NCBI GenBank assembly: GCA_039090855.1
Contig: CM077027.1
Span: 103,520,424-103,584,423, forward strand
DNA length: 64,000 bases
From: Macrothele yani
Taxonomy: Eukaryota > Arthropoda > Arachnida > Araneae > Macrothelidae
Direction of reading: 5' to 3'
The position numbers and the translations under genes are program-made. Of this stretch, positions 30,751 to 43,823 are shown piece after piece; the stretch's first letter is position 1, and every line of letters starts with the position of its first letter. The notes beneath the pieces were generated by a model. The model was not told the origin of the DNA and searched no databases. It saw only the letters and a list, made by a program, of their open reading frames with translations.

Positions 30751-33407
30751 CAGGGTTCCCACGCAACCTGGAAAACCGGGAAAACCGGGAATTCTCAGGG
30801 AATTTGAAAATTGTTCCAAAAATCAGGGAAAACTCAGGGAAAATTGTGTTTTTCCGTAAAAATCAGGGAATTTTTTATCAGGGAACTACAAAGGCAGGGA
30901 ATTTTTTATTTTGCCAGAAAAATATTTAGTTTCAGACTTTTGTAAAATATATTTCTGTATTGCTAAGTTTTAAAATAATTCCGAGTTGTTTTATCCTTCG
31001 AGGCAACTCTGTAACCCACCCACCGATTAAAGTGCAGCTGTGCAGGGGAGTGCGTCTCTTTGCGGTTTCCCCGTCTCCAGATGATCTAAACTACAACCGA
31101 ACAAACATACAAGTCAAAGCGTGAAAGAAAGCCATTAATCACACACCCATTCCGCAGGCTCTTATCTGCTGGCGTTCGCGAAGAGAGGCAGTCATTTGTT
31201 CCTGAGTAGGTGCCCCGGTTCTCTGCGTAGACTGGGAAAAATTATGAAGAAGCTATTTCCTCAATTTTTTAAATAACCGACTGAAATTTTTACAGTGGGC
31301 AAGATATATTAAAATAACGTTCCATTTTAAATTTCGCCGAAATTCATTGGAAACTGTAGAAGTTGAGCTTTTTTATTTTTTTATTTTTCTCCTTTTGCAT
31401 GTTCTACGTGTCTTTTATCAAACTGTACAAAAACATTTTATTTTGCCGGATGTTGGTCATCCTAATAAATCCCCCCCCCTTCCCCTTCAACAGCAGTGTG
31501 GATGAATGTTGCAAATTGAGGGCACCTAATTTATTTTGAAAAAGGTTCGTATCACTTACGAACTAAAGCTTCGCTTTCGTAATTCTGTAGCAGAATTGGT
31601 ATACTTGGAAAAGTATGTACCTTCAAATGTTAGAACAGGGAAAATATTATGAAATAGGAAGATTCTTCAAAGAGGGGGAAAGATTTATTTTTTTCATAGT
31701 ACTTACGAGTATTTTGACAAAAAATATATGAAAAATACCATGCAATGAAGCTGGTACTATTGCATACCTACCATATTTCCCAGATTTCACGGCCGTTTTC
31801 TAGATTCGTTGTCTTCCGGTTTTACGGCCGGAAAGAGATTTTTTTTTTATTCTATCATATTTCTATTTCATAATGCATGAAGAAATTTATTTATAGCTAT
31901 TTTAAGACGATATTCCAATTACTGCAAGAGCTGGCTGGTTGCGAAAAATAGGGGTAGTCCGACGCCCGGAACCATAGATTTTCACATCTGGGTCATTCCA
32001 CGCGAAATCCTCAGATATTGAAATAATTTTCCACCAACACATCTCCGATTCGTGCGATTTTTTTTTTTTTTTTTTTACTGGTAGCTGCCACCAAGTTATA
32101 AAAAAAACCCCTGAAAGTTTCAATTTTTTTTTGTTTCTGATAGATTAGAAGATATTATTTTTTTTGAATTTTTGTGCATAGTAGAACCGTTTTCCGTAAA
32201 AACGCAAATATCTCCGTTATTTAGAATAAGAAATATAAAATTCATCATTCTCTCGTAATTTTTCCCAAGGTTTCAGCTTATACATAGGAAAAAAAAAAAA
32301 AATGCGAGTACAAAAGTTAGACGGGGTAGAAATTTTCTTGTAATCGTAAATTCTTCTTCTTGCGTTGCTGCACCTCACAAGATTTGCCTAAATTATTCAT
32401 TTCACATCTTTACCCTCACATTGCCGAAAAAAAAAAAAAAAAATCTACCTAGTTACTACTGATGAAAATCTTTGCCGTGCGTGCTCTATTGGTTTCAGGT
32501 TTGTCAGTGCAGGCGCTAAAGCCTCTGTCTCCGTTTTGGATGACGTTATTTGTGGGGAGTTACTGCAAATGACCTGAGTGGGCTCCAGACCTTTCTCGCA
32601 CTTTGCCTGATCAACATCGCACAAATGTATTGCCCTTCGTAAAGATATTGTTAAGTATAAACATGCCACTCGCCGCAGGATGATAAATTATGTTCACAAA
32701 AAAGTGTTAGGAGGATTTTATGAGCACACATGCACACAAAACTTCCTCTAATTGTTTCCCGTACAAGTAATTTGACGTAGCGTGGAAATGAACTGTGACC
32801 TGCGAGAAAAGTTCAGTACTAATGTTTGCGTCACAAACGTAGCCAATCAATTTTAAGACTTCCGGATTTTGGAAGTACTAATATGAACTGTAGCCTCTCA
32901 GGCAAAATGGTATTCCGTATTAACTGTTAGTTTTCCCCACTTGTTGCTTCCATTATTTTTTCTTTATCCCTGGGTTTATTTTTTATTTATTTTTTTTTTT
33001 TGCCGTTATGGCATTAGGATCTCTGTGTGCCAGCTTATTGGTTATGAAATTTAACAGCACAATGTCTAAATATCCTATGCTGCGTTATGTAGAAGCAAAT
33101 AGCAGAGGTGCCAACTATTACGAATTATCCGTGATTATTACGGTTTCGACTGTCAGATTACGGAAAGGTTGGAAGAATTACGGAATTCAGTGTGTTTTGG
33201 AGAATCTCAATTTTGTATCCTTTTTTGTTAAACCCTTTTAGTGCGACGCTGCCGATTTCTCGGCCTTCGATTTTGATCCACATATTTTCCGAATCAGACT
33301 GCGGATTTCGGTGTCTCAATGATCATATCATTTATCAATCTTATTGTTTTGAAATGGAATGTCCATGAATCATATCGTCAAACAGCGATATTATCGGAAG
33401 AATGGTA

Positions 33408-34887
33408 CCGTAATTTTCGTCGTATAATCCGCGGATTATCTGCTAAAAAAGTTAAAATTATAGGTTTTGCGGATTATACACCGATGCGGTTAACACGCCG
33501 ATTTAAAATATATATATATAAATAACACCTTCCGATTTAAAAAAAATCTGCAGCGTGATTGTGCAGGGAAAGGTGTAATAATTGGAAAAGGAACTCCCTC
33601 GGAAGAATTTTCCTGAGTTCAGGAGTTTGTACGGAGCGGGGAGGAGGGGGAGGAATGTCGTAATGAAAGATAGGGATAATTGTCGGGAGGGACGGCAGGG
33701 GTCATTTTGTTATCGTTGAGGAGAGCTCTGACTGTCGTGCCAGCTCTGTTTTTTGGCAAAAAGCCAAAGAAGTACGCACAGCGCTTGCTGCACGAACCTG
33801 TGCGCGACCTTGTATCTAGTTTGCTTTCGTTGTTTTGGCGAACGTCGCTGCTGCTGTTTTCCTTCATTGCTAATCATGATGTCTCTGAAAAGGAAACGTT
33901 TCAGTTACACTGCCGAATTTAAACTTGAAGTGGTGGACAGAATTGAGGATATGATCATGTCACTGCGCGATAGTTTTGAGGTCAGAACACAATCGTGCAG
34001 CAACATACGGAAAGCCTCTGTGTCGCGATCTAAAACGTAAACAAGTCCGTTGGTAAATTCCGCGGGAGAATTCACGGAAGTTTTTTATTGGCCCACGTAT
34101 AAGACGATCTCTCAACTCTGAATGCAGGAATTCCTCCAAAAACTTTCGACTTATACGCGAGTACATACGGTATTTCTACGACTTGAGTCTGTATCAGCCT
34201 TTCGTCATTGGCAGTGTAATGCAATACTCTGGAGCTACATCGGCGTGATCTATGGATGCCACACCCTTTATCTGTTCGGAGATAAAAATATAAAACAGTA
34301 ACCTTTAAAAATGAATTTCGTCATTTAATAAAATAGTTTTTTTTTTCCTCTTAATTCTTCGGACTCGTGTGTTTCTGGAACGTGGAAAGAGCGACGTATT
34401 TATTTATTTACTGACGCCACGTATTTGGAGGATTTTCACCTTGGATCTCGCCCTTTGGAATTAACTGCTATAATATATATAGCCAGTGCCCTTAATACCC
34501 ACCAGATGGAGACGTCTCAGTAGCTGAGCCCATCTTACGGATTTAAGATGTCAGAAGCTGACTTAAAAATACACATAGCACCGTGGATTGTTGGCCACCG
34601 TGGTGTAAAGCTAACGCGCTCGGTTAGATATCGAGAGATCCGTGGCTCAATTCCCCGGCGGCGGCTGAAAACAATTTTTCCGTTGCTATGTGTTTCTGGA
34701 ATGTGGAAAGAGCGATGTGTTTATGTGACCGACTTTTCTGTCGGAAATTCCACTTCTGATTCAACATCTATGATGTGCGAATTATACGGCGATTTTTTTT
34801 CCTAAATGTCAGTCTGCGGATTATACGAATGATTTTTTTTTTTATGTGAATTTTGCGGTCTGCGGATAATACGACGAAAATTACGTG
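33408..34887 (+). mobile_element. pogo-like element nested in F copy 1
   Basis: The left terminus CCGTAATTTTCGTCGTAT at 33408 and its complement ending at about 34887 form inverted repeats of about 25 bp flanked by TA. GCGGATTATAC words recur inside both ends (33424, 33471, 34814, 34860). Length is 1480 bp. The same nested element is in F copy 2, so it was inside F before F spread. Confidence 0.65.
33876..34040 (+). pseudogene. Brinker/pogo-type DNA-binding N-terminus, truncated
   Basis: MMSLKRKRFSYTAEFKLEVV begins at 33876 and continues about 30 residues to the TAA at 34040. The K-R-x-S/Y-Y-T-A-E-F-K-L-E-V-V start is typical of the helix-turn-helix that opens many pogo-related transposases and domesticated relatives. 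Catalytic domains are absent. A short non-functional leftover of the nested element's own gene. Confidence 0.6.
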
Positions 34888-35383
34888 TAATATGCCGTAA
34901 GTGTCATCGTAAAAGAGTTTGCGCTTGCTATCGGTTCCCCACGCAATTTCTCCGTGTGACAGGAAAAAGGTTACTTTAGCCAAAACGTTTCCTACTGCAG
35001 TTGAGGCAGAGCTGTTCACTTGGAATTGTTGGTGTATTATAAGACGTCGTACTGTCGGAAATCACTTTTTCGAGCCCCGTTCGAAGTGCAATAACGATCA
35101 ACTCGTCGCAACGCGTGGTCCCGCGATGATGGATGTTTATATTTCTTGCGGACTTTCGCCGCGCGGGAGAACGAAGTGCACTGTTTTATTACTAGAAGCT
35201 CTTCACAGTATTCATTTCTTTTTCCTAAACAAACAGACACAATCGCAAAACTCCGTGAAATACGAATCCCCCTCTTTTTCCAAACTCGTGTTAGCAGAGG
35301 ATGACTTTATTGACAGCTTGTTCCTCAGACTAGGAGACGTGCTGTTTCCTACTGCGTGAAATTTTTTTCTAAGGTTATTTGAA

Positions 35384-35880
35384 ATGGCTTGTAGTGAGAG
35401 TGAAAGTTTGCCAAGTGATGGGGATGAATTTGAATCATCTGAGAATGATATTGGCCAAGCAACATCAAGCCAGAAAACTAGCCACAGTGCCATGCACACC
35501 ATATCTTCAGAAGGTGAAGATCTTCATAGTGAATCTTCAGATCATGAAAGTTCTGAAAGTGAATGGGAGGATGTAATAGAGGGAAGTGATGAACAACCTC
35601 AGCATCCTTTTGATTGTCATGAAATGCAGGGGCCCAAACATGCTCCTGCAACTGATGTGGCACCTATTGCATATTTTTACTTGTTTTTTACCAATTTCAT
35701 CCTTGGAATTATTGTTTCTGAAACAAATAAATATGCAAAGAGGTTTTTCCAGGAACATCCAAATCTTTCTCCCAAATCTTGAGCAAGGAAATGGAAAATG
35801 CTGAAATAAAGGTTTCCTTGCGTGCCTCCTAATATGAGAGTAATCAGTAGCCCATGTAGGACGAGATGAGATGAGATGAT
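35384..35880 (+). pseudogene. piggyBac-type transposase, N-terminal fragment
   Basis: MACSESESLPSDGDEFESSE starts at 35384. An acidic Ser/Glu-rich head is followed by APIAYFYLFFTNFILGIIV and SETNKYAKRFFQ, the opening of the piggyBac DDE domain. The frame stops at 35782, and degraded downstream sequence resembles the W-x-x-VT-x-AEIK region in other frames to about 35880. The catalytic Asp residues are absent. F copy 2 carries the same piece with its ATG lost. Confidence 0.65.
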
Positions 35881-35884
35881 TGCC

Positions 35885-36180
35885 GAAGGCATATCCAGTC
35901 AAAACAAACACCAGGATTGTGTAAAATTAAAGACTCTATCAAAGCCTTTGGATAATTTTTTTGCAAAAAGAATGAAAATAGCGTGATAAACGCTGAATTG
36001 CTGTTTACTACAATCGTTGTGGAGCATAACCTACCTATAGCAAGCTGTGATCATGCTGGTCGCTTCTTTCATGCTATGTTCCCAGACTCTGATATTGATG
36101 AAGCTGGATATCCTTGAGCATATGTGGCATGGAATGAAATATCTAAGACAAAGGATTCATCTGGCCTTCTCAAGTATTCC
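35885..36180 (+). pseudogene. hAT-type transposase fragment in element F copy 1
   Basis: The clearest frame reads NSVINAELLFTTIVVEHNLP and CDHAGRFFHAMFPDSD, a region seen in hAT-related proteins after the zinc finger. Frames are broken by small indels. It may be what is left of the element's own transposase. Confidence 0.5.
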
Positions 36181-37381
36181 ACATTGTCTAAACTAATGTT
36201 GGTAATATTGACTATCCCTCACAGCAATTCCTTTACGTAGAGAATATTTAGTATAGTAAGGAAAAACCTCACATACTTCTGCCCAACAATGAGCACCAAA
36301 ACATTATGTGCCCTTCTTATACAGAAAAGTAAAGCATTTTCCTCAGGTGAGCTGTGTTATAAAAAGTTTTCTGAAAAAGAATATACCACTGCAAAACAAG
36401 CAACAAGGGAGTTTTTATGTCAGCAATGACATGAGTTAAGTACAATATTGATAATTTAATTTCATATTTTTTTGTGAGGATAGTGTAAACATATAAAGTT
36501 ATTACACATTTCACGCATTAATTTCTCATGAAATACCCATTCCACGCGTTAGCGATGAGGCTTCGTATGGTGATTACCGATAGGCACCTCATACAAGTAT
36601 TACAGGTTACACAGTAATACTATAATATTGTCCTTAACTTTGAAAAAAATGGCGTGTTACATTACTGAAAGTTTGTGTTCGATTACTGAAACATTACTGT
36701 AAAATACCCTATTGATTACCGATGCGTTCTGCTAGAGGTTGGCCCCTCTGAAATAGCATAGATTCGATGTTCTCATTGCCATGTGCAAGAACTAACGTTA
36801 GCTAAAATAATTACAATTTTGATTTTTAAATGTCAGCAGTATTTTCCCTAATTGCTAGAAATTGTTGGGATGGTACTGGCACACGTTTTTCCTCAGACGC
36901 AGAAATGCTGTCACGATTTCTGTTCTCTCTCTCTTCTTTTTTATTTTTTAATAACTGTTTTACTTTGCTTTGTCTTTAAAGATTCTAAGTAAATTCCAAT
37001 AGAAAATACAAATTGGTAGATCGATTTGATAGAACCGCTCTAACAAAATGTTAAGAGACTGTCAGACACTCACCATTTTATCATTCCCATTAGACTTCAA
37101 TTTCAGCAAACGTTTCTGTGTTGTTTAATATTTATGTAAAATAAGCACTTAAAGGATTTAAAGCTTCATTCAGCATTGTATCATTTAAGGGCAATTTATT
37201 CTCTTCAGTCACAATTCTCCCAGCTTGCATTTTTAAACCTAACTGGAACTCTAAATGTTGTGAGTCGTTTAAAATGTTATTTATATACTTGTGTGCACTT
37301 AAAATACAGATATATCAGTTGTATAATTTCACCTAATCGACTGAAATATTTCATTATATGTAGAATTTAAATTAAGTCTTT

Positions 37382-37442
37382 GTTCAAATATTCTTTAAAA
37401 CATGTAAATACATGGTTTACATGTTTTAAAGAATATTTGAAC
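37382..37442. repeat. Perfect 27-bp inverted repeat in F copy 1
   Basis: 37382-37408 is exactly complementary to 37416-37442 with a 7-base spacer, starting GTTCAAATATTCTTTAAA. In F copy 2 only the left arm and spacer remain (about 50384-50417), followed by a SINE. Confidence 0.85.
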
Positions 37443-37712
37443 CAACGGTACCAAAAATAAATAATGGTACCAAAAATAATATGCCTCATGCATTTAATTG
37501 TTATTAAAAAAAGCAGGTAATTGTATAAAGGACAGTTATTTAAAGAATTAACAAATGTATGCTTTCGTAAGGAACGCAAGAATGTAAGGAAATGCAACAA
37601 TTTGTCGCAATGTGATTTGATTTGCCGCTCTGGAAAAACTCTCAGGACCACCTGGAAAACCTGGAAAAGTCAGGGAATTTTTTTTCTACTTTTGAGTGGG
37701 AACCCTGAAACA

Positions 37713-39250
37713 GCATTAGATCCTGTGATGGGTTACTTAGCATTGGCACTTGTAACCTACATGTAATTCACAATAGTTTTGCCAAGGCTTTTAGCTTAAG
37801 GCATGCAGCAACATTGCAGATTTTTTAGAAAAATTTCACTCTTGGTTTCATAAATTTCCTTCCAGGCAAAAGGATTTAAATGGTGTGATGCAATTCATGA
37901 ATACAGATGTCCTTGCAGTGCTTCGGTATGTTAGCAATCGGTGGCTGTCTCTTGTTCCAGTTTGTGAGTGCACTTCGGAACTCTTTCCAGCATTGAAAAA
38001 AAATTTTTAGTAGATTTTCCTGGACGAAAAAATCAAAAAAAATCTTGGTTTACCAAAATACAAGCAAATTGTCAAAATGCTGAAATCCTCTCTTACTGTC
38101 ATTTATCTACATTTTTTGGTAAGTGTAGGTTCAATTTTTGCTTGTTTCCGAATGTTTTTGCTAAAGAAGACCACCCACATGCATATTCTGTATGATGAAT
38201 TATGTCAGCTGCTGTGCAAAGCAAAGTTCTCTGGTGATTTATATAACCTGGTATTTTACAGCAAAAAAAAAAAAAAAATGGTGAGCAAATAGCCTTTGCT
38301 GGACATTAAAGGTAGAAGCTGATAAAACAAAAAATCAAAATATACGTTGGAAGCATAACGCTGATGCCCTTTCAGAATTGCCGCTTGAACTAAGATCTTT
38401 GTTTTTGGCGTAATGCTAAGGAATTTTATGTGAGCATCACAGCATATCTTATAGAGAAGTTGACCTTAAAAAACAAATTGCTTCAGTGCATGAAAGTATT
38501 GCATCCTGCTATGAGAAAGGAGTCTGTTAAACAAACTTTGCTATTAATTAGATGGCTAGGTGTACTATTACCTCATGTGATACCTCCTCTTGATGTTGAC
38601 AAATTAACAGATGAGTGGCATCTCTACGTGTGTGATGATGATATCCATGTCAATTGGTTACAAGAAATTTCTGAAGAAACAACTTGTTGGAAACCTATTG
38701 AAGAATACTGGAAAAATGTTATAAATCTTGTTAGTGACTCAAATATGTCTCGGTGGTATCCATATATTTCCACACTAGTGGCTCTTACATTTTCTCATGG
38801 ACAGGGATCTGTGGAGTGCAGATTTTCAGTAAACAAAAGAATACTAACTGCATAACGTTTAAATATGAGTATTGGCAGTACTATCAGAATTAGGTTAATT
38901 AAAGATGCTGTTCATGGTAAAGCTAGCAACCTAGAAGGGACACACAAAATGATTAAATATTTCCATGATGCTCATTCAAAATACAAAGTTCAAAAAGCTT
39001 TAGATGAAAAAAAAAATTTAAGGTATTGACACAATAAGGATGGTGTTACTGTTGTTGAACAAAAACCATGTGCTGAACAGCAGCTTAGAAACTTAAAAGA
39101 TAATATGGCATCTGCAAAAGCGATGATTGAAGAGGTTAATAGAAATCTACTGGTGGTGTGCCTAAAGCAAAAATGCCTTCAAGACATTGAAGCAGCACAT
39201 GCATAATGAGGCAGGAAACAAAAAATTAAATTGATAACATCGATTGGTGT
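37713..39250 (+). pseudogene. hAT transposon E, right part of the transposase gene
   Basis: Continues the hAT E gene after the insertion: CNLHVIHNSFAKAF-like sequence (about 37748), WFHKFPSRQKD and NTDVLAVLRYVSNRWLSL-like stretches in shifting frames. An open block at 38430-38855 then ends SRWYPYISTLVALTFSHGQG and VECRFSVNKRILTA, which is the hAT C-terminal dimerisation region. Many stops and frameshifts. The 3' end is near 39250, before a SINE. Confidence 0.68.
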
Positions 39251-39306
39251 GTAAATAATCAAAGATAAATGTGTTAGCATATTATATATCTATGAACATC
39301 ATTGAA

Positions 39307-39530
39307 GCCACCCCGGTGGCACAGTGGTCTAAGCGCTGGCTTCTGACCATTCGTCCGAGATGGGTCCAGGTTCAAATCCCAGTGAGGCATGCATGTTGTG
39401 TTTGTCTAACGGCACTGGCTCTCTCTCCCTTCCCTGGAACCAGTGGCTCTAAATTAGGGACGGGCGACTGCTTATAGCCCATTGAGTTGCTCATGGTGGT
39501 TGTTAAACACCCAATCAAATTAAAAACAAA
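39307..39530 (+). mobile_element. tRNA-derived SINE, copy 1
   Basis: The head begins GCCACCCCGGTGGC, with an A-box (TGGCACAGTGGTCTAAG) and a B-box (GGTTCAAATCC, 39369-39379), followed by the family body (GGCACTGGCTCTCTC, TAAATTAGGGACGGGCGACT) and an A-rich tail. RNA polymerase III would transcribe it from the internal boxes, and a LINE would move it. Other copies are at 46115, 50415, 60226 and 63106. Confidence 0.88.
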
Positions 39531-39579
39531 AATCCTTGAAAAATAACTGATTAAAATTTATTACTGGTACAGGCACACT

Positions 39580-39797
39580 GCTCAATTTTTCAATCACTAT
39601 ATATATATATATATACACACACATTGTGATTATTTCTTTGTACCTAAACTTTCTTTCATCTGTCGCCATTAATAAACAAGAGTTCTATTTTTAATTGGGC
39701 ACTATCTATCTCTATGGATTTTTGAAAACCAATAAGTACGTACCGTTTTTTTTTTTGCTTTGCTTTGTGTTTTGATATATATTCATATATTCATACA
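39580..39797. other. (TA)n/(CA)n microsatellite and spacer
   Basis: TA and CA repeats at about 39599-39623. The rest is AT-rich with no recognised feature. Confidence 0.5.
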
Positions 39798-40450
39798 GAA
39801 GATTCTTCCGCGGATTTGCGGGATTCCGCTTTTTTTTTTGTTGTCATCTTTTGGGTTATTCTCGGGATCTGCAAAACTGAAGAGAAATTTTGGAGGATTA
39901 GTTGGGGGGGGTTGATCTGGGGATGGTAGTTTTTCAAAACTTTCGAAAACGGAAGTTGGATGGAATGAAAAAAATTTCCTGTAATCGTGGTTTCTCTTTC
40001 TCGCGATATTTCTTTCTGCACAGTTAAGTATAATTTTATTCCATAAACATTTGTATTTCAGCTTGAAAATGGAAGAAAAATTCCGAAAACGGAAGTTGGC
40101 ACAAAAATATCCCTGTGATCTTCAGGCATGAGATTCTTCAGTGGATTCGAAAAATTCTGCCATTTCCATCATCATTTCGATGGTCTTCAAGATCGATGCA
40201 GAACTGAACAGAAATTTGGGAGGGATTGGTGGTGGGGTTGTTTTCTGTCGATGGGCGGAATTCTGACTTTCAGAACTAACGGAGACGGAGTGAAGGTTGC
40301 TCCTGTGATTGTAATCCTTTTTCTCACAATGTTTCTTCTACCCAGTAGTGTTGTTAAGTATAATTTTATTCCGTAAATATTAGTTTTGCAGCTTCAAAAT
40401 GGAGGAAAACTTTCCTAAAACGGAAGTCGGACAGAGCGTAGATTTCGCCG
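39798..40450. repeat. Diverged tandem repeat, period about 330 bp
   Basis: GAGATTCTTC-type starts at about 39800 and 40130, GAACAGAAATTT/GAAGAGAAATTT, AACGGAAGTTGG words (39948, 40086, 40420) and GTTAAGTATAATTTTATTCC (40023, 40355) recur in the same order, giving two full diverged units and part of a third. The unit is not recognised as a known transposon. Confidence 0.6.
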
Positions 40451-41199
40451 GTAGTCCAAATTTTTTTTTCTCTCTGCGATGTTACATTTATCCTGTGTTG
40501 CTGTTAAATGTAAAATATATATATAGATATAAATATATATTTTGAATACAGTGATGTGCTCCAGCTTAATATTTACATAATAGATTTCAGTGAACAGTTT
40601 TGTCTTGCTCACACCGCGTTATATTCACGCTGTTTCACAGCATGTTCTTATTTTTCACCCGTGAGGTTAAAAAGTTCAGCTTTCCCCCCCCCCTTCATCA
40701 GTCTCATGTATGTATATTTTTCCTCGGAATATCTTATATTTTCTTATGATACTGCTACTCACCCTGATTGGTTTTAATATCTTTCATGATACACAAATGC
40801 AAATGTACTGCACCACTCTTTTTTTTTATTTATCTAATGCGCTGATGTAGCAGGAGTTAAAAAAACACATATTGCTAAATTCATTTTAGCAGGGGAATAC
40901 TTTTGCAAGTTTGAACTGTAAAATAAACTTGAAAATAAAATTAATTACTATATTTTGGTAAAGTCAGGCCACAAATACTTTTACTTTTTAAACTTCATAA
41001 AATCTCAAAAGCCATTTGTAACAAATGGCTTTGTTACAGTGCTGCTGTCATTTATTTTCTTACCTATATTATTTTTGTTTCATTGGATAGCTTCTTGATT
41101 TAAAATATAAACACAATGGCCAAACTGTATGAACCTTTATTTAGTACCTGCATTGTAAATGACAGGTAGTAGGTGACATAGATACTATGTTGTGCTTGA
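40451..41199. other. AT-rich sequence, nothing recognised
   Basis: Contains TA tracts near 40520. No feature can be supported. Confidence 0.4.
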
Positions 41200-42640
41200 G
41201 TTTGTTTTGGTTCAAAGATAGCCATTTCCACAGCAAAATATCACACAATGTGGTCAGCATTGATGGAACAGGACATAGACCCTGAAAAGTCCTTTTAGAA
41301 TGCCTCATGCTCATGAAACCATTCTTGCATGACTGGCATGATATGCTGTTGCACTGTCATTCATAAAGATGTCATACATGCAGAGAAAAAAGTATAACAC
41401 TTCAGGGAGCTCTTGGTATGCTACGCCACTCAGTTGTTCCTTAGATGTCGTCTTAGCTTCCACTGCTGTGCTCTGTAGCATGGTGTTACTTCCAGATGCT
41501 TGGATTGTTTTCCAAAGCATGTCTGGTCCACCTTCATGAGGTTTTTGCTACACTCTCTGCTGACTATCAGAGTTGTATAAAAAGAAAATGTATTTGCATA
41601 CACAACCATTGAAACAGAAAACTTGCTACAAACTCATGAAGCGCGAACCACGATAACAATATAATAAGATAATTTAAAGAAAAATGAATAAAACCGTAAA
41701 TTATTAGAACATTACATATTCCATTGAGGACAAAATAAGTACATTGCAATTGAATGTGCAGCAATGTGTGTGTGAAATGGACTTTTATAGCAAAATATTA
41801 AAATACCAGACTATACACTTCATAAAAATGAGAGACCAATGAAGGAAAGTTTTTACATCCAGAAAAACAGTGAACCTTCAAAAATTATGAATTGTATTTT
41901 CAGCATTTTAATTCAAAAATTGTAGACTTGTATAAAGGGAAAAGATTTTAATTTAATGACTAAGTGCAAGAGGAACCTGGCAACAAAATTTAAATTATTT
42001 CTGTGTAAACGAAACTTTTGATTAAGTTCCTATACATTGAGAACAGGCATTTATAAAATCTAGGGGCCAGAAATGTCTATAAAAACAAAAGAACTCGGAA
42101 GAGGTGAAAAATAATTAAAAGTTCAAGTTAAAATAGAATTAAGTATATTATTCTGAGTAAAGCCTTGACTAAGTGTTTTAATTGCTGTAAATAATATTTT
42201 ATTTCTTTTTAATCTACAAGCAAAAACTACCTGCAAAATCTGCTAATAATTTTGACTATCTGTGCAAAACGATGTACAGTGTGATTCATCTGACCATGTC
42301 ACTTTCTTCCATTGCATTCTTAGCACCACTCTAAGTGGATTTTTCTATTTTGCTGAAATAAGTGGCTTTCAAATGGGCAGACAACTTCCAACACCCAATT
42401 TCTTTTTCTGCATAGATGTCATTCAGAATTCATGGAGCTGAACTAATCCCCTACATGTAATTCATGTTGAAATGAGCTGCTCGTAGCCTTAGCTGAATTC
42501 AGCAGTCTGCTGTACAATCCTCCTCACATCACGGCAGTCATGCCCTTGAATTTTAGTTTTCCTACCACGTTTTTGTTTCAGATTAAAGTCACCCACTTGT
42601 CTTCCAGTTGCTGAACACCTTTGAAATGGTTGCTCATTCT
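41200..42640 (-). pseudogene. Ancient Tc1/mariner transposase fossil, split by unrelated sequence
   Basis: Minus strand. KQKRGRKTKIQGHDCRDVRR (about 42590-42530) matches the linker after the DNA-binding domain of Tc1 transposases. A broken W-S-D-E-like stretch (about 42300) and FMNDSATAYHASHARMV (41360-41310), with EWFHEHEA in a shifted frame, resemble the second catalytic Asp region. About 700 bp of AT-rich sequence (41530-42240) separates the parts. Highly decayed. Confidence 0.5.
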
Positions 42641-43823
42641 TGAGTAATCAGAATTCTTTTGTTTTGCTAATAGTTCCCAGTAAATGTGTGCCTGCAATTA
42701 GACCTTTTTTAAATTCCTACAGATCCTGGGGTTTTCATATGTTTACACGAGTTACTGCAGAAGATCCCCAGTATCAAAACATAAGAACACGAACCGAAGG
42801 TTCAAACATTAGAGCAACCCCAATCGTTCAGAACCTAGCACACGGTTAGTGTATCATGCCCTTAATATAGATTTAGTCTACTGCATGTATGCTGCTGACA
42901 GCTCTTTTAGCTGGGAAAAGATGTGACGTCGTAGGTCCAGCCACCTTTGAAAGTAGGAAGGAGCAGGAGAGGAAAGATCAGAATGAAAAAGGTGAAGGAA
43001 GAAGGAGAGTATGCATCACTAGAGCTGAATGCTAAGTAATGAAGCGAACTAAGTCATTTCGGGTGAATTTCGTCATTTTGTGAGTCATTTATCAGTGCAT
43101 TTTTTTTTTTATTATTAAAGTGCTTCTGACATAGTGTTGAAATAATTATTTTGGTGGAAGGTAGTTTAATAAATTCAACAGAGTAGAAGAAATTGATTCA
43201 TATTCCTTGCCAATTTATAACTTAGTTCAATAATTCCAAGGTATAACTAATAATTAGTTATCTGCCATCTTGCATGAGATGCCTTAATAGACTGTCAGTT
43301 ATAAAAATCATATTAATAAAATATTCAGTTGAGTTTAAATTGTTTGACTTGTTTGCAGATGTTAAAGGAATATAGATTTATTTACAGAATACTATATCTA
43401 TTCTCTTTTAAGGGTCAATCATTGCTAATTGCACTTATTAACTTTATACACATATGATTCACATGTGTGAAGAATATACAAATTAAGAAATTTAGTAGAT
43501 TTTAGTTCACAATTGAAAATAGCATTCACATGTGTGAAAAATACAACTTCATTCAGAAATGAGGATCTTCTGCGCTATTCTTAATTATTATTAGTGCATT
43601 TTTACTCCAGAAGAATAATCATATGACCTTTTTGTATAAAGGACAAGGCAAAATGTCATTAGCCCATATGATTGTTACATTTGCATATATTAGTCTATGA
43701 TTGAGTTATTATAAAGCTTCTTAATTCTTTGACCTCTGTGTGTTATGAATCAAAATAAACTGCATCTACATTAAAAAAAAAATTACCAGCAGTTTGTCAA
43801 TAAAATCTTTATTGATAAGGGGC
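42641..43823. other. AT-rich sequence, nothing recognised
   Basis: No coding, RNA or repeat feature could be supported apart from two short TTCACATGTGTGAA-like words (about 43456 and 43525). Confidence 0.4.

Larger units (their letters stand above)
30751..37707. mobile_element. hAT-like element F, copy 1 (TIR CAGGGTTCCCAC, 5-bp TSD AAACA)
   Basis: Starts CAGGGTTCCCAC at 30751 and ends GTGGGAACCCTG at 37707, with AAACA repeated on both sides. Length is 6957 bp. The left end has many CAGGGAA words (about 30797-30900), repeated near the right end. The TIR and 5-bp duplication fit hAT elements of the 5-bp-TSD group. It sits in hAT E. Inside are a nested pogo-like element, a piggyBac N-terminal fragment and fragments of a hAT-type protein. 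30950-33400 holds no convincing gene. Confidence 0.8.

Noticed and set aside
39307..39380. tRNA gene from A- and B-box hits (also at 46115, 50415, 56760, 63106)
   Set aside because: The boxes belong to SINE heads. Acceptor and anticodon arms do not pair as in a real tRNA, and each is followed by a SINE body.
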